Shown: positions 7,571-15,798 of the stretch, in pieces | How the letters are laid out: each line of letters opens with the position of its first letter | How positions within the stretch are numbered: position 1 is the stretch's first letter | Assembly: GCA_017453485.1 (NCBI GenBank) | Contig: JAFTEW010000041.1 | Span: 1 to 39,793, forward strand | Reading direction: 5' to 3' | Length of the DNA: 39,793 nt | DNA from: Alphaproteobacteria bacterium | GTDB taxonomy: Bacteria > Pseudomonadota > Alphaproteobacteria > CAAHEQ01 > UBA3637 | Position numbers and translations under genes: made by a program | The notes under the pieces: model-generated | Database searches by the model: none | Told to the model about the DNA's origin: nothing | The model's input: the letters and a program-made list of their open reading frames with translations, nothing else

Positions 7571-8390
7571 AGTGTTAATTACGGGTAGTCGGGGGCAGTT
7601 GGGAACGGAACTGTCCAAACTACTGCCGGATGCCGTTTTGACGGACGTAGAGGAGTTGGATATTACGGATTTGACGGCCGTTCGACAATTTGTCAAAGAA
7701 AACAATGTTGATACAATCATTAACTGTGCGGCTTATACAGCGGTGGATAAGGCAGAAGATGATATTGAAACGGCCGAAAAAATCAATGTGCTGGGCCCGG
7801 AAAATTTGGCTAAAACAGGTTGTAAAATTGTTCATATTTCAACGGATTACGTTTTTGACGGTTTGGGGCATAAGCCATATACGCCGGCGGACGAAACAAA
7901 GCCGATTTCCGTATATGGCAAGACCAAAAGAGCCGGGGAATTGGCTGTTTTAAATAATGCCACAGAGGCTGTTATTATTCGAACGGCTTGGCTGTATTCA
8001 CCCTATGGCAATAATTTTGTAAAAACAATGCGCCGTTTAGGGGCTGAAAAAGAAAGCATCAATGTGGTTGTCGATCAAATCGGAACGCCGACCTATGCCG
8101 GTGATTTGGCCGAAGCCATTGTGGCGATTTTACCCCAAATTTCCGAAAAAACAAAGGGTATTTATCATTTTACGAATGAAGGTGTTTGCTCTTGGTATGA
8201 TTTTGCGACTGAAATTATGAAGCAATCTGGATTGAAATGTCAGGTCAACCCCATTCCGTCCAGTGCCTATCCGACAAAAGCAAACAGGCCCTTTTACAGC
8301 GTTTTGGATAAGTCTAAAATCAAAGATGTTTTTAATATCAATATCCAACATTGGCAGAAAGGATTGGAAAAATGTCTGAAACAATTTTAA
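7560..8390 (+). CDS. rmlD: dTDP-4-dehydrorhamnose reductase
   Basis: This NAD(P)H-dependent reductase carries out the last step to dTDP-L-rhamnose. The 276-residue protein is a short-chain dehydrogenase-like Rossmann enzyme. The cofactor loop GSRGQLG is at residues 8-14, followed by the conserved CAAYTAVDKAE, ISTDYVFDG, the YGKTKRAGE catalytic Tyr-x3-Lys motif and RTAWLYSPYG. The last third (PIPSSAYPTKANRPFYSVL) is typical of RmlD. It overlaps both its neighbours (11 bases with rmlC, 19 bases with rmlB), which implies translational coupling. The assignment is secure. Confidence 0.97.
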   Translation: MNGKVLITGSRGQLGTELSKLLPDAVLTDVEELDITDLTAVRQFVKENNVDTIINCAAYTAVDKAEDDIETAEKINVLGPENLAKTGCKIVHISTDYVFDGLGHKPYTPADETKPISVYGKTKRAGELAVLNNATEAVIIRTAWLYSPYGNNFVKTMRRLGAEKESINVVVDQIGTPTYAGDLAEAIVAILPQISEKTKGIYHFTNEGVCSWYDFATEIMKQSGLKCQVNPIPSSAYPTKANRPFYSVLDKSKIKDVFNINIQHWQKGLEKCLKQF

Positions 8391-9382
8391 TTACGGGTGG
8401 TGCCGGTTTTATCGGCTCTAATTTTGTCCCTTATTTTACGGCAAAATATCCCGATTATAACATTATCAATTTGGATAAATTGACCTATGCGGGGAATTTG
8501 GATAATTTAAAAGAATGTGAAAGTATGTCCAATTACACCTTTATCCAAGGGGATATTTGCGACAGAGCCTTAATTGAAAAATTATTTACCGAAAATGATA
8601 TTCGTGGTGTCATTCACTTTGCGGCCGAAAGCCATGTGGATAATTCCATTAAAAATCCCGGGGCTTTTATTAAAACAAATATTGAAGGGACTTTTACCCT
8701 GATTGATGTGGCTTTTCGGCATTGGATGGATGGTCCCAACAAAGTGAAATCCGGCTATGAAAATTGTCGCTTCCATCACATTTCCACGGATGAAGTATAT
8801 GGTGCTTTGGGACATGAGGGCTTTTTCACGGAAAAGACACCCTATGCGCCCAACAGCCCTTATTCTGCCAGCAAAGCCAGTTCTGACTTTATTGTGCGGG
8901 CCTATCATCATACGTTCGGGATGAATGTGACGACCAGCAATTGTTCCAATAATTACGGCCCCAAACAACATCATGAAAAATTGATTCCGCATATTATCCG
9001 ACAAGCTTTGGCAGAACAGCCTCTGCCGATTTACGGTAAAGGTGAAAATGTGCGTGATTGGTTGTATGTGCTGGATCATTGCAAAGCCATTGACCTGATT
9101 TTTCATAAAGGGAAGTCGGGGGAAACCTATAATATCGGTGGACATAATGAGCACAATAACATCACCATTGTTAAAACGATTTGTTCTATTTTGGATGAAA
9201 AATGTCCCCGTAAAGACGGTCAAAAATACGAGGAACTGATTACTTTTGTGCCGGATCGGGCCGGACATGATTTTCGTTATGCCATTGACGCAACCAAGCT
9301 GGAAACAGAACTGGGTTGGCGCGCCGATGAAACTTTTGATACAGGCATTATCAAAACCGTGGAATGGTATTTAAAAGGGTAA
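8372..9382 (+). CDS. rmlB: dTDP-glucose 4,6-dehydratase
   Basis: This NAD-dependent dehydratase converts dTDP-glucose to dTDP-4-keto-6-deoxyglucose. The 336-residue protein has the Rossmann motif GGAGFIGSN (residues 8-16), HFAAESHVDNSI, HISTDEVYGAL, YSASKASSDFIVRAYHHTFG with the catalytic Tyr-x3-Lys, and NNYGPKQ. I chose ATG 8372 because it begins the family sequence (MSETILITGG) and has an AGAAAGGA ribosome binding site upstream; the in-frame TTG at 8351 is less likely. It overlaps rmlD by 19 bases and ends 3 bases before the RgpF-HAD fusion gene, so all four rhamnose genes and the transferases form one unit. Confidence 0.97.
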   Translation: MSETILITGGAGFIGSNFVPYFTAKYPDYNIINLDKLTYAGNLDNLKECESMSNYTFIQGDICDRALIEKLFTENDIRGVIHFAAESHVDNSIKNPGAFIKTNIEGTFTLIDVAFRHWMDGPNKVKSGYENCRFHHISTDEVYGALGHEGFFTEKTPYAPNSPYSASKASSDFIVRAYHHTFGMNVTTSNCSNNYGPKQHHEKLIPHIIRQALAEQPLPIYGKGENVRDWLYVLDHCKAIDLIFHKGKSGETYNIGGHNEHNNITIVKTICSILDEKCPRKDGQKYEELITFVPDRAGHDFRYAIDATKLETELGWRADETFDTGIIKTVEWYLKG

Positions 9383-9385
9383 TCT

Positions 9386-12220
9386 ATGGATAAGATATGG
9401 GAAAAAATTAAATTTAATTCCGGCGATAAGGTTATTCGTAAATATAAGTTATTTGGCGTGACTGTTTTATCCCAGAAAAAATCTCCGACAAGTCGAAAGA
9501 TAAAGGTATTGGGGATTCAGGTCTATCACAAAAAACGGAAATTAAATAATGAAGCGCAAAAGTTAAAAAAAGTGATTTTCCCCAAATCCGCCAAAAATAT
9601 AACTTACACTTCTGCCGCACGACCTCAACATTTTAAGCGCTTGGCGATTTTTGCATCATTTAGCGGCAATGGAAAAATTGCCGACTATGTGGTGTATTAT
9701 CTGAAAGAGTTGAGAAAAGTTTGTGACGGTATAATTTTTATTACCGATAATCCGATTATACCCGATGAAGTAAATAAAATTAAAGATTTAGTGCTTTATG
9801 CCCAATTTAAACGTCATGAAGAATATGATTTCGGATCATATAAACGGGGGTATCAATATGCGGATAAAAGGGGATTTTTGAAAAAGTGCGATGAATTGGT
9901 TATTTGTAACGATTCCTGCTATGGCCCCGTTTATCCGTTTTCCGAAGTATTTAATACCATGAATAAGAAAGAGTGTGATTTTTGGGGACTAATTCAAAAT
10001 GATGATATCCAGTATCACCTGCAATCCTGGTTCTATGTTTTTAAGAAAAATATCATTCAATCCGGATATGTCGGTCAGTTTTTAAAAAAGGTAAAAAAAG
10101 AACGGAGTTTCTGGGATATCATTATGAAATATGAGTTTAAATTGACCGGTTTTTTAACGGATAAAGGATTTAAAGCAGATGCCTTTTTGCCATTGGAATT
10201 GTCCTTGCTTGAAAAAAAAGCGACAAGAGCAGGACATAAAAATAAGACTGTTAGCCCTTTAACCTTAATAAGGGATTATCACTTTCCCATGATAAAGGTC
10301 AAGTGTTTTACGAATGGCTTTACTTATGCATTAGAAGAATCGCCACAATCCGTCTTGTCTTATTTAGAGGGAAAAAACGATGAACTTCGGCAACTTATTT
10401 TATCCGATTTGAAAGATAAAAATTTGAATTATCATTTGGAAAAAACGATTGATGAGTTGATTGATCAGGCGACGGTTGTCTCCTTTGATATATTTGATAC
10501 GTTATTAATCAGGCCGTATGTGAAACCGACGGATTTGTTTATGCATATGGAAGAATTCTATCATGCGGAAGGTTTCCACACGGAACGAATTAATGCCGAA
10601 TTACGTGCAAGGCATGCCAATCCGCATTTAAGCGATATTACCCTGGATGAAATATATCGTCAAATTTTACCTAAATTTTATCAGTATAAAGAAAAGGAAT
10701 TAGAATGGGAAAAGCGTTTGTTGATGCCGCATCCCCAAAATATAGAAATTTATAACACAGCTGTAAAAAAGAATAAAAAAATCGTCATTGCATCAGACAT
10801 GTATTTGCCGACCGAGTTTTTAAAAGAAGTTTTGCATAAAAACGGTTATACGAAATTGGATAAGATTTATGTCAGCGGTGATTGTAATGCAACCAAAGGA
10901 TCGGGCAGCCTGTTTAACAAAATGATGTCTGATTTTCATGTAAATGCAGCAGAAATTTTACACATTGGCGATAATGAATTTAGTGATATTGAAAAACCCA
11001 AAAGTATGGGGTTAAATACATTTTATGTTAAAAAATACTATGATTGGTTTATTCAATGGGGGGGAAATCAAAAATATCTATATTTCTACAACAATGATCA
11101 AACGGTGGAAAAAAGTATTTTGATTTCCCAAATCGCACGTCATCAATTAATTCCGGAAGAATCCTTTTATTGGGAAGAAATCGGTTATGCCTTGGCCGGC
11201 CCGTTAGCCGTAGGATATATACAAAAAATTATAAAGGAATGTCAATTAAACCAAATAGATCATATTCTTTTTGTCGCACGTGACGGATATTTGCTGCAAA
11301 AAGTATATAATAAATTGGCCCAAAATCCCATTCCGAATACATATATATATGCACCGCGTATTTTAAATTTAACGTGTTTCGGGGATTATGCGGAAATTCC
11401 CCATTATTTGAACAGTTATGTTGAACTTTTACACAAAGTTTTTCCAGAAATTCCGCTTTCTACCGACTACGGTGAGAATAAGAAAATATTAAAACAATAT
11501 GATAATGTTATTCAAAAATGGATACGAACAAATAAACAAGAATATGATAAATATATTCAAACTTTAAAAATAACGGGGAAAAGGATTGCGTCGGTTGACA
11601 TGACAACCGGTGCCTTTACCTCCGAAAAATTTTTGAAGAAAATTTTTGGTAACCGCTATTATATGGGTTTCTTTAGTGCCGCCTTTCAAAATAATACGGA
11701 TTTAAGGTATGAAACCTATATGAAAGGACTGATTAAGCCGAAATCGCAAGAGAGTCTTTTTGAATTAAGTGAATTATTGATAACCGCACCGGAATACCCG
11801 ATTATTGATATCAAAAATGCCAAGCCCGTCTATAAAAAATCAAAACACGATAAACATAGAAAAGAGGTTACTGAACATATTGAAAAAGGTGTGTTGAAAT
11901 ATTTGAATGATTATTTAAATACCCCTGTTTATCCGATTGATATCAAGATGGAAACCATTTTAGATTTGTGTGACAGTTATTTAAATTGTCTGGCTTCATC
12001 CGACATATCCAGTTTAAAAAAAATATATCATTCAGCAGATATTACAAATGACCATTTTGTTTCCTTGTATGATGCGTTTCAAAACAGGAAGAATACGCTG
12101 CCGTGTTATAAAAGGTCCAAACTGCTTGGTTTTATCTATCAAAAGCGGGTGAATACCAAGGGCGTTTTAAAAATAAAAATGTTTAAAATTCCGGTCTATA
12201 TCAAAAAAGTGAGAGGTTAA
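9386..12220 (+). CDS. RgpF-type glycosyltransferase / HAD-like domain fusion
   Basis: This large 944-residue protein has several parts. Residues 1-55 contain two copies of a short basic motif (KYKLFGVTVLSQKK and KIKVLGIQVYHKK). Residues about 85-335 are an RgpF/rhamnan-synthesis domain (YDFGSYKRGYQYA, ICNDSCYGPVYPF, WGLIQNDDIQYHLQSWF). Residues about 360-560 form a HAD-like domain with DIFDTLL near 369, IASDMYLP and HIGDNEFSDIEKP. Residues about 590-870 (FVARDGYLLQKVY near 630) match the C-terminal part common in large HAD/glycosyltransferase proteins of polysaccharide loci. The tail repeats the basic motif (KIKMFKIPVYIKK). It probably adds or modifies rhamnose residues of a surface glycan at the cytoplasmic membrane. 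The catalytic role of the HAD part is unknown. Confidence 0.8.
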   Translation: MDKIWEKIKFNSGDKVIRKYKLFGVTVLSQKKSPTSRKIKVLGIQVYHKKRKLNNEAQKLKKVIFPKSAKNITYTSAARPQHFKRLAIFASFSGNGKIADYVVYYLKELRKVCDGIIFITDNPIIPDEVNKIKDLVLYAQFKRHEEYDFGSYKRGYQYADKRGFLKKCDELVICNDSCYGPVYPFSEVFNTMNKKECDFWGLIQNDDIQYHLQSWFYVFKKNIIQSGYVGQFLKKVKKERSFWDIIMKYEFKLTGFLTDKGFKADAFLPLELSLLEKKATRAGHKNKTVSPLTLIRDYHFPMIKVKCFTNGFTYALEESPQSVLSYLEGKNDELRQLILSDLKDKNLNYHLEKTIDELIDQATVVSFDIFDTLLIRPYVKPTDLFMHMEEFYHAEGFHTERINAELRARHANPHLSDITLDEIYRQILPKFYQYKEKELEWEKRLLMPHPQNIEIYNTAVKKNKKIVIASDMYLPTEFLKEVLHKNGYTKLDKIYVSGDCNATKGSGSLFNKMMSDFHVNAAEILHIGDNEFSDIEKPKSMGLNTFYVKKYYDWFIQWGGNQKYLYFYNNDQTVEKSILISQIARHQLIPEESFYWEEIGYALAGPLAVGYIQKIIKECQLNQIDHILFVARDGYLLQKVYNKLAQNPIPNTYIYAPRILNLTCFGDYAEIPHYLNSYVELLHKVFPEIPLSTDYGENKKILKQYDNVIQKWIRTNKQEYDKYIQTLKITGKRIASVDMTTGAFTSEKFLKKIFGNRYYMGFFSAAFQNNTDLRYETYMKGLIKPKSQESLFELSELLITAPEYPIIDIKNAKPVYKKSKHDKHRKEVTEHIEKGVLKYLNDYLNTPVYPIDIKMETILDLCDSYLNCLASSDISSLKKIYHSADITNDHFVSLYDAFQNRKNTLPCYKRSKLLGFIYQKRVNTKGVLKIKMFKIPVYIKKVRG

Positions 12221-12276
12221 TGATGATTCTTACTCTAATACAACCGTTGACCAGGTTATTGGTCCAAGAGCATTAA
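12220..12276 (+). other. 18-codon ORF overlapping the preceding stop; possible gene remnant
   Basis: The ATG overlaps the stop of the RgpF-HAD gene (TAATG), is preceded by GAGAGG, and opens an 18-codon frame ending in TAA. A different frame across the same bases reads SNTTVDQVIGPRALK into the next gene without a stop. This could be a short coupling ORF or the worn end of a deleted gene. Confidence 0.25.
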
Positions 12277-12288
12277 AGGTAAAAATTG

Positions 12289-14244
12289 ATGAAAAACATT
12301 TTATTTACGGGATATTATTTTGATGGGTATCATGGATCCATGATCCATATTTGCGAGATTGCCGATTATTTAAGCAAAAAAGGTTTCTCTTGTTACTGTG
12401 CATCGGTCAGTATTACGGATGAAATAAAAGAATATGCTAAAACGAAAGGGTTGAATGTTTTTTCTGCCTCTGATGGATCCTTGTTGAGCAGAACATACGA
12501 TTATGTGTGGGCGTATCATTTTCCAATTCTGGGATATTTACTTCATAATGGATTAAAATATCGGAAGATTCATATCGGATCACTTTCGTCTTTTGTTGCA
12601 ATTGAACGCCCCGTGTTATTTTATGATGAGTGTGCATTATTCTCTGTTGTGAGTGAAGAAACAAAAGAAAATTTAGTAAAGGAATATGGCGTAAAACAAG
12701 ATAAAATTTACCTTTTAAAAAATTTATTACCGGATGCTTATCCCTCTTATCATATTGATAACAAGGTAAAACAATCGCTTCCCAAAAAAATTGCCGTCAT
12801 ATCTAATCATCCGCCAAAGGAATTAACGGAATTAAAGGAATTTTTACCCAATACAGAAATCACATATTACGGAAGCAAGTCTGATAATTACCAACCAATA
12901 ACGCCCGAATTAATTTCCAAATATGATGTGATTATAAGCATTGGTAAGACAGTTCAATACGCATTGGGAATGGGAATTCCCGTTTATAACTATGATTATC
13001 TGGGGGGAAGTGGTTATATTACCTTAAAAAATATTGATGAAGAAGAATACTTTAATTTTAGCGGTAGAAGTCATTGCAGAAAAATAACATCAGAAGAAAT
13101 AGCTAATGAAATTTTAAACGGATATGAAAAAGCCGTTCAGGAATCAGAAAAATTAAAAAGATTGGCTGTTGACAGATATCTTTTGTCTAAAAATATTGAT
13201 AATATAATAAAATTATTAGATGGCAAAGAAGATACAAAATTAACAACAGATGTCGATTATAAACTTTTTATGGCTTACTCAACTGCTTTTATAAACGAGG
13301 TTCTTTTCTTACATAATAACATAAAACAGTCGGCGGAGAATTTTAAAAATCTGGAGCATAAAAATACGGAACTTATTAAGGAATATGAAAATTATAAAAG
13401 TTATTTTCACTTACCTAAACCGTTGGTCTTATTTTTATCTTGTTTTATTCCTAAACGAAAAAACAGAAGACATTTTAGAAAAATCCACACAATGCCTTCA
13501 AAATCCTTAAAAATTGCGTGTATAATGTGTGTTAAAAATGAAGAAAGATATCTGCCTACTTTCCTGAAACATGTGGAAAAATATGTAGATTCAATCTTGG
13601 TCGTGGATGATGGCTCAACAGATTCCACTGTTCAGATTTTAGAACAGCATCCCCTTGTCAAAGAGGTATGTAAACTACCTGTCCATACGGTTAAAGAATG
13701 GGATGAAAATAAAAACAGGAGAAAATTGATAGAACTGGCCCAAAAGCACAAAATTGATTGGGTTTTATGCTGTGATCCGGATGAGCGTTTTGAACTAAAC
13801 TTTTTAAAGAATATTAGGAAACTTATTAAAAGTGCCCACAATGAGCGTTTATGCTATCATCTGCACTTCAGAGAACTTTGGGATAGTCCGATGACCTATC
13901 GTTGTGATGGTATTTGGGATAAAAAAGAAAAAGGTATTTTATTTCCTCTGTCCCAACATGAAGATCACTCTTATTCAAGTCACCTTCATATTCCATGGTT
14001 TTCAAAGGATATAACGATACATAAACAAATTGATTATAATATTTATCATTTAAAAATGATAAAAAAAGAAGAAAGAGAAAAACGTAAAAATTTGTATAAA
14101 TTCTTGGATCCTAAAAATGAAATGCAGTCAATCGGATATGACTATCTGACGGATACGGAAAATCTGAAACTGAGGACGATTCCTAAAAATAAAAAATATG
14201 ATGTAAAAAAACTTCCTTCATTTTTAATTGATAATGGTTCTTAA
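12289..14244 (+). CDS. Two-domain glycosyltransferase (GT-B-like plus GT2)
   Basis: This 651-residue protein probably carries two transferase domains. Residues about 1-310 look like a GT-B transferase: NILFTGYYFDGYHGS with a glycine-rich start, then VSEETKENLVKEYGV and late ALGMGIPVYNYD. Residues about 335-375 are a charged helix. A linker holds a basic motif (FIPKRKNRRHFRK) common in surface-glycan transferases. Residues about 404-560 are a GT2 domain with CVKNEERYLP, VVDDGSTDST near 438 and CCDPDERF near 494 as the metal-binding motif. I chose ATG 12289, which has AAAGG 8 bases upstream, over TTG 12286. It is visibly richer in A/T codons than the rml genes, suggesting separate acquisition. 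The sugar donor and acceptor are unknown. Confidence 0.8.
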   Translation: MKNILFTGYYFDGYHGSMIHICEIADYLSKKGFSCYCASVSITDEIKEYAKTKGLNVFSASDGSLLSRTYDYVWAYHFPILGYLLHNGLKYRKIHIGSLSSFVAIERPVLFYDECALFSVVSEETKENLVKEYGVKQDKIYLLKNLLPDAYPSYHIDNKVKQSLPKKIAVISNHPPKELTELKEFLPNTEITYYGSKSDNYQPITPELISKYDVIISIGKTVQYALGMGIPVYNYDYLGGSGYITLKNIDEEEYFNFSGRSHCRKITSEEIANEILNGYEKAVQESEKLKRLAVDRYLLSKNIDNIIKLLDGKEDTKLTTDVDYKLFMAYSTAFINEVLFLHNNIKQSAENFKNLEHKNTELIKEYENYKSYFHLPKPLVLFLSCFIPKRKNRRHFRKIHTMPSKSLKIACIMCVKNEERYLPTFLKHVEKYVDSILVVDDGSTDSTVQILEQHPLVKEVCKLPVHTVKEWDENKNRRKLIELAQKHKIDWVLCCDPDERFELNFLKNIRKLIKSAHNERLCYHLHFRELWDSPMTYRCDGIWDKKEKGILFPLSQHEDHSYSSHLHIPWFSKDITIHKQIDYNIYHLKMIKKEEREKRKNLYKFLDPKNEMQSIGYDYLTDTENLKLRTIPKNKKYDVKKLPSFLIDNGS

Positions 14245-14276
14245 TTGTAATTATTGATGCCTTTAAAAGTAAATGA

Positions 14277-14305
14277 AAAAGCCCGTCCGGTAAAAGGCGG
14301 GCTTA
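14277..14305. terminator. Terminator between convergent glycan operon and tail-fibre genes
   Basis: GCCCGTCC (14281-14288) pairs with GGCGGGC (14296-14302) with one bulged T. An A-run on the left gives a strong U-tract for minus-strand transcripts, and TTATC on the right a weaker one for the plus strand. Confidence 0.8.
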
Positions 14306-14310
14306 TCATA

Positions 14311-14619
14311 TTATCCCTTTGGATACTTTGTTTTAATTTCGGTAATTTTTTGTTGCCATAAATTTGTGCCGTTAACTTTGTCCCAATAAATCATATCCAA
14401 TTGTTCTCCCAGGGCGGGATATTCGGCCAACCGTTTTTCGGTATATGATTTTGCCGGTTCCTGCGGTGCGTATCCTTTGACATACCAATTACCGTCGTAT
14501 GCCTGTTCGACATCCGTTTCAATCATACCTAAGGTGCGGTATAGGCCACTGTCTGTCCCCAAACCAACCTGACAGGCTTTTGTTTTTTCATTGACTATTT
14601 TGGCATACTTAATTGTCAT
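14311..14619 (-). CDS. Small phage-type protein downstream of tail fibre
   Basis: This 102-residue protein resembles the small proteins often found just after phage tail-fibre genes (tail-fibre assembly or XkdW-like). The pattern YDGNWYVKGYAPQEPAK followed by a charged helical C-terminus (KRLAEYPALGEQLDMIYW) is typical of that group. It overlaps the tail-fibre gene by 4 bases (start inside the stop of the previous gene), so the two are made together. A role as chaperone or fibre tip partner is likely by analogy only. It is followed by the terminator at 14277-14305, so this is a self-contained two-gene transcription unit. Confidence 0.6.
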   Translation of the reverse strand: MTIKYAKIVNEKTKACQVGLGTDSGLYRTLGMIETDVEQAYDGNWYVKGYAPQEPAKSYTEKRLAEYPALGEQLDMIYWDKVNGTNLWQQKITEIKTKYPKG

Positions 14620-15641
14620 GCGCTTGCTCCTTTCAATTTATAGTAAACAGTCTCAGATGTTGGGGTCGTTCCAGAGGCTTGAACCCGGAAATAATATCCT
14701 TTTGGCACAAAGGCACCAAGGATTGCCGAATATCCATAGCTATAGGCCACTCTGACATAATTTGTCTCCGAATTATTTAAATTAACCTGGATTTCTTGCG
14801 AAATATTTGCCCCTGATGCTGCGCCGCCCGTCACATAGCAATCATAGGGGGCCCTTACCCAAGTCTTTCCAGCAAAACTTATCCCTGTTGTATAATTTGG
14901 CACCCCAAGGGCTGCTACCGTATTTTTACCCGCAGTCGTCAAATTATCCATACTTGTGTTGGCTTTTGTGGAAAGCGAAGCGCTGACTTCATCTGCCTTT
15001 TGGGCGGCCAGTTCGGCTTTTGCTGTGGCAATGTCGGCTTGGGTTGTTGCCGTTTGGGCCTGAGTGGTAGCAACTTCGGCCCTGTCAGTGGCCGTAGCAG
15101 CAGCGGACTCAGCGGAGTTTTTATAACCCTTAATGGTGTTTTCCAACGCATTAATTTCTATCGTTGAATTTTCAAGGTTTGTTCCTTCGGCATTCCAGAT
15201 AATGGCTTTTCCTGCCGTCGGTGTCGGTAAGGTTAAATTAACACCGGTGCCGGCTGCATATGGTGGCAAGACCATACTGCGATTTAATTGGTCGGCGATT
15301 TGTTGTTGGCAGGCGATTTGATAGTCTAATTCGTCATTCAATGTATCGGCCCGAAGGGCTCCGCCTTCCTGAAAATCTGTTGTGCGTTCAATAGACAGAT
15401 CCCGAACAATGGTAATTACAACGCCCTGATTCGGAGCGGTATTAAAAATAACCGATCCTCCGTCGGAATGACGAACGCCTGTGACAGTATAAGAATTTTG
15501 ATTTTGTTGAATATCATCCAAATAAACTCGAATATCCGATGCGTCAAAGACGGCGAACGGAAATTCATATGTCGCCAACAAGCCATCGGCAACATACTGT
15601 ATTCGTGGTATAACACTACGAACTTTGACATGCTCGTTCAT
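14616..15641 (-). CDS. T7-type phage tail fibre protein
   Basis: This is a 341-residue receptor-binding fibre. Residues about 1-125 match the T7 gp17 N-terminal virion-attachment domain in layout: YEFPFAVFDASDIRVYL, VIFNTAPNQG, ITIVRDLSIERTTDF, then GGALRADTLNDELD. Residues about 150-215 are an Ala/Thr/Gln-rich trimeric coiled-coil shaft with near-repeats (TTQAQTATTQADIATAKA). The last 100 residues form a compact tip with aromatic and Gly-rich strands. The start has an AAGGAGATA ribosome binding site and its own promoter. The gene sits directly downstream of mnmG, far from the capsid genes at 25800-35624, yet its N-terminal type fits that T7-like cluster, so it probably supplies its fibre. 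That link is inference. Confidence 0.8.
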   Translation of the reverse strand: MNEHVKVRSVIPRIQYVADGLLATYEFPFAVFDASDIRVYLDDIQQNQNSYTVTGVRHSDGGSVIFNTAPNQGVVITIVRDLSIERTTDFQEGGALRADTLNDELDYQIACQQQIADQLNRSMVLPPYAAGTGVNLTLPTPTAGKAIIWNAEGTNLENSTIEINALENTIKGYKNSAESAAATATDRAEVATTQAQTATTQADIATAKAELAAQKADEVSASLSTKANTSMDNLTTAGKNTVAALGVPNYTTGISFAGKTWVRAPYDCYVTGGAASGANISQEIQVNLNNSETNYVRVAYSYGYSAILGAFVPKGYYFRVQASGTTPTSETVYYKLKGASA

Positions 15642-15705
15642 AAATATCTCCTTGGTAATAATGTAATGAAAACTAAATGGAAAATAATTCCGATCAATCA
15701 GCCAA

Positions 15706-15732
15706 TAAAAAACGGCGGATAGAGCTCCGCCG
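15706..15732 (-). terminator. Intrinsic terminator after mnmG, inside the tail-fibre leader
   Basis: On the minus strand CGGCGGA, a 6-base loop and TCCGCCG form a strong stem (15713-15732) followed by TTTTTT. It can end the mnmG operon, but it also lies about 8 bases downstream of the start expected from the tail-fibre promoter. Outer TCAATC/GATTGA arms could pair around it. Confidence 0.8.
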
Positions 15733-15746
15733 ATTGACTGTTTTCC

Positions 15747-15775
15747 CTTATATCACAAATTGAATCAAAAGTCAA
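15747..15775 (-). promoter_or_regulatory. Sigma-70 promoter of the tail-fibre genes
   Basis: On the minus strand TTGACT (15770-15775), 17 bases, then TATAAG (15747-15752). Transcription would start near 15740 and must read through the hairpin at 15713-15732 to reach the tail-fibre start at 15641. Confidence 0.75.
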
Positions 15776-15798
15776 GGATTTTTTTCCTATAATAGGAA

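Noticed and set aside
8582-9268. Long minus-strand reading frame opposite rmlB
   Set aside because: It is a codon-bias shadow of the secure rmlB gene, with no ribosome binding site or family similarity.
15049-15120. Repetitive stretch in the tail fibre as a tandem DNA repeat or CRISPR-like array
   Set aside because: The repeats are short degenerate codons for an Ala/Thr/Gln coiled-coil shaft, without constant units or spacers.
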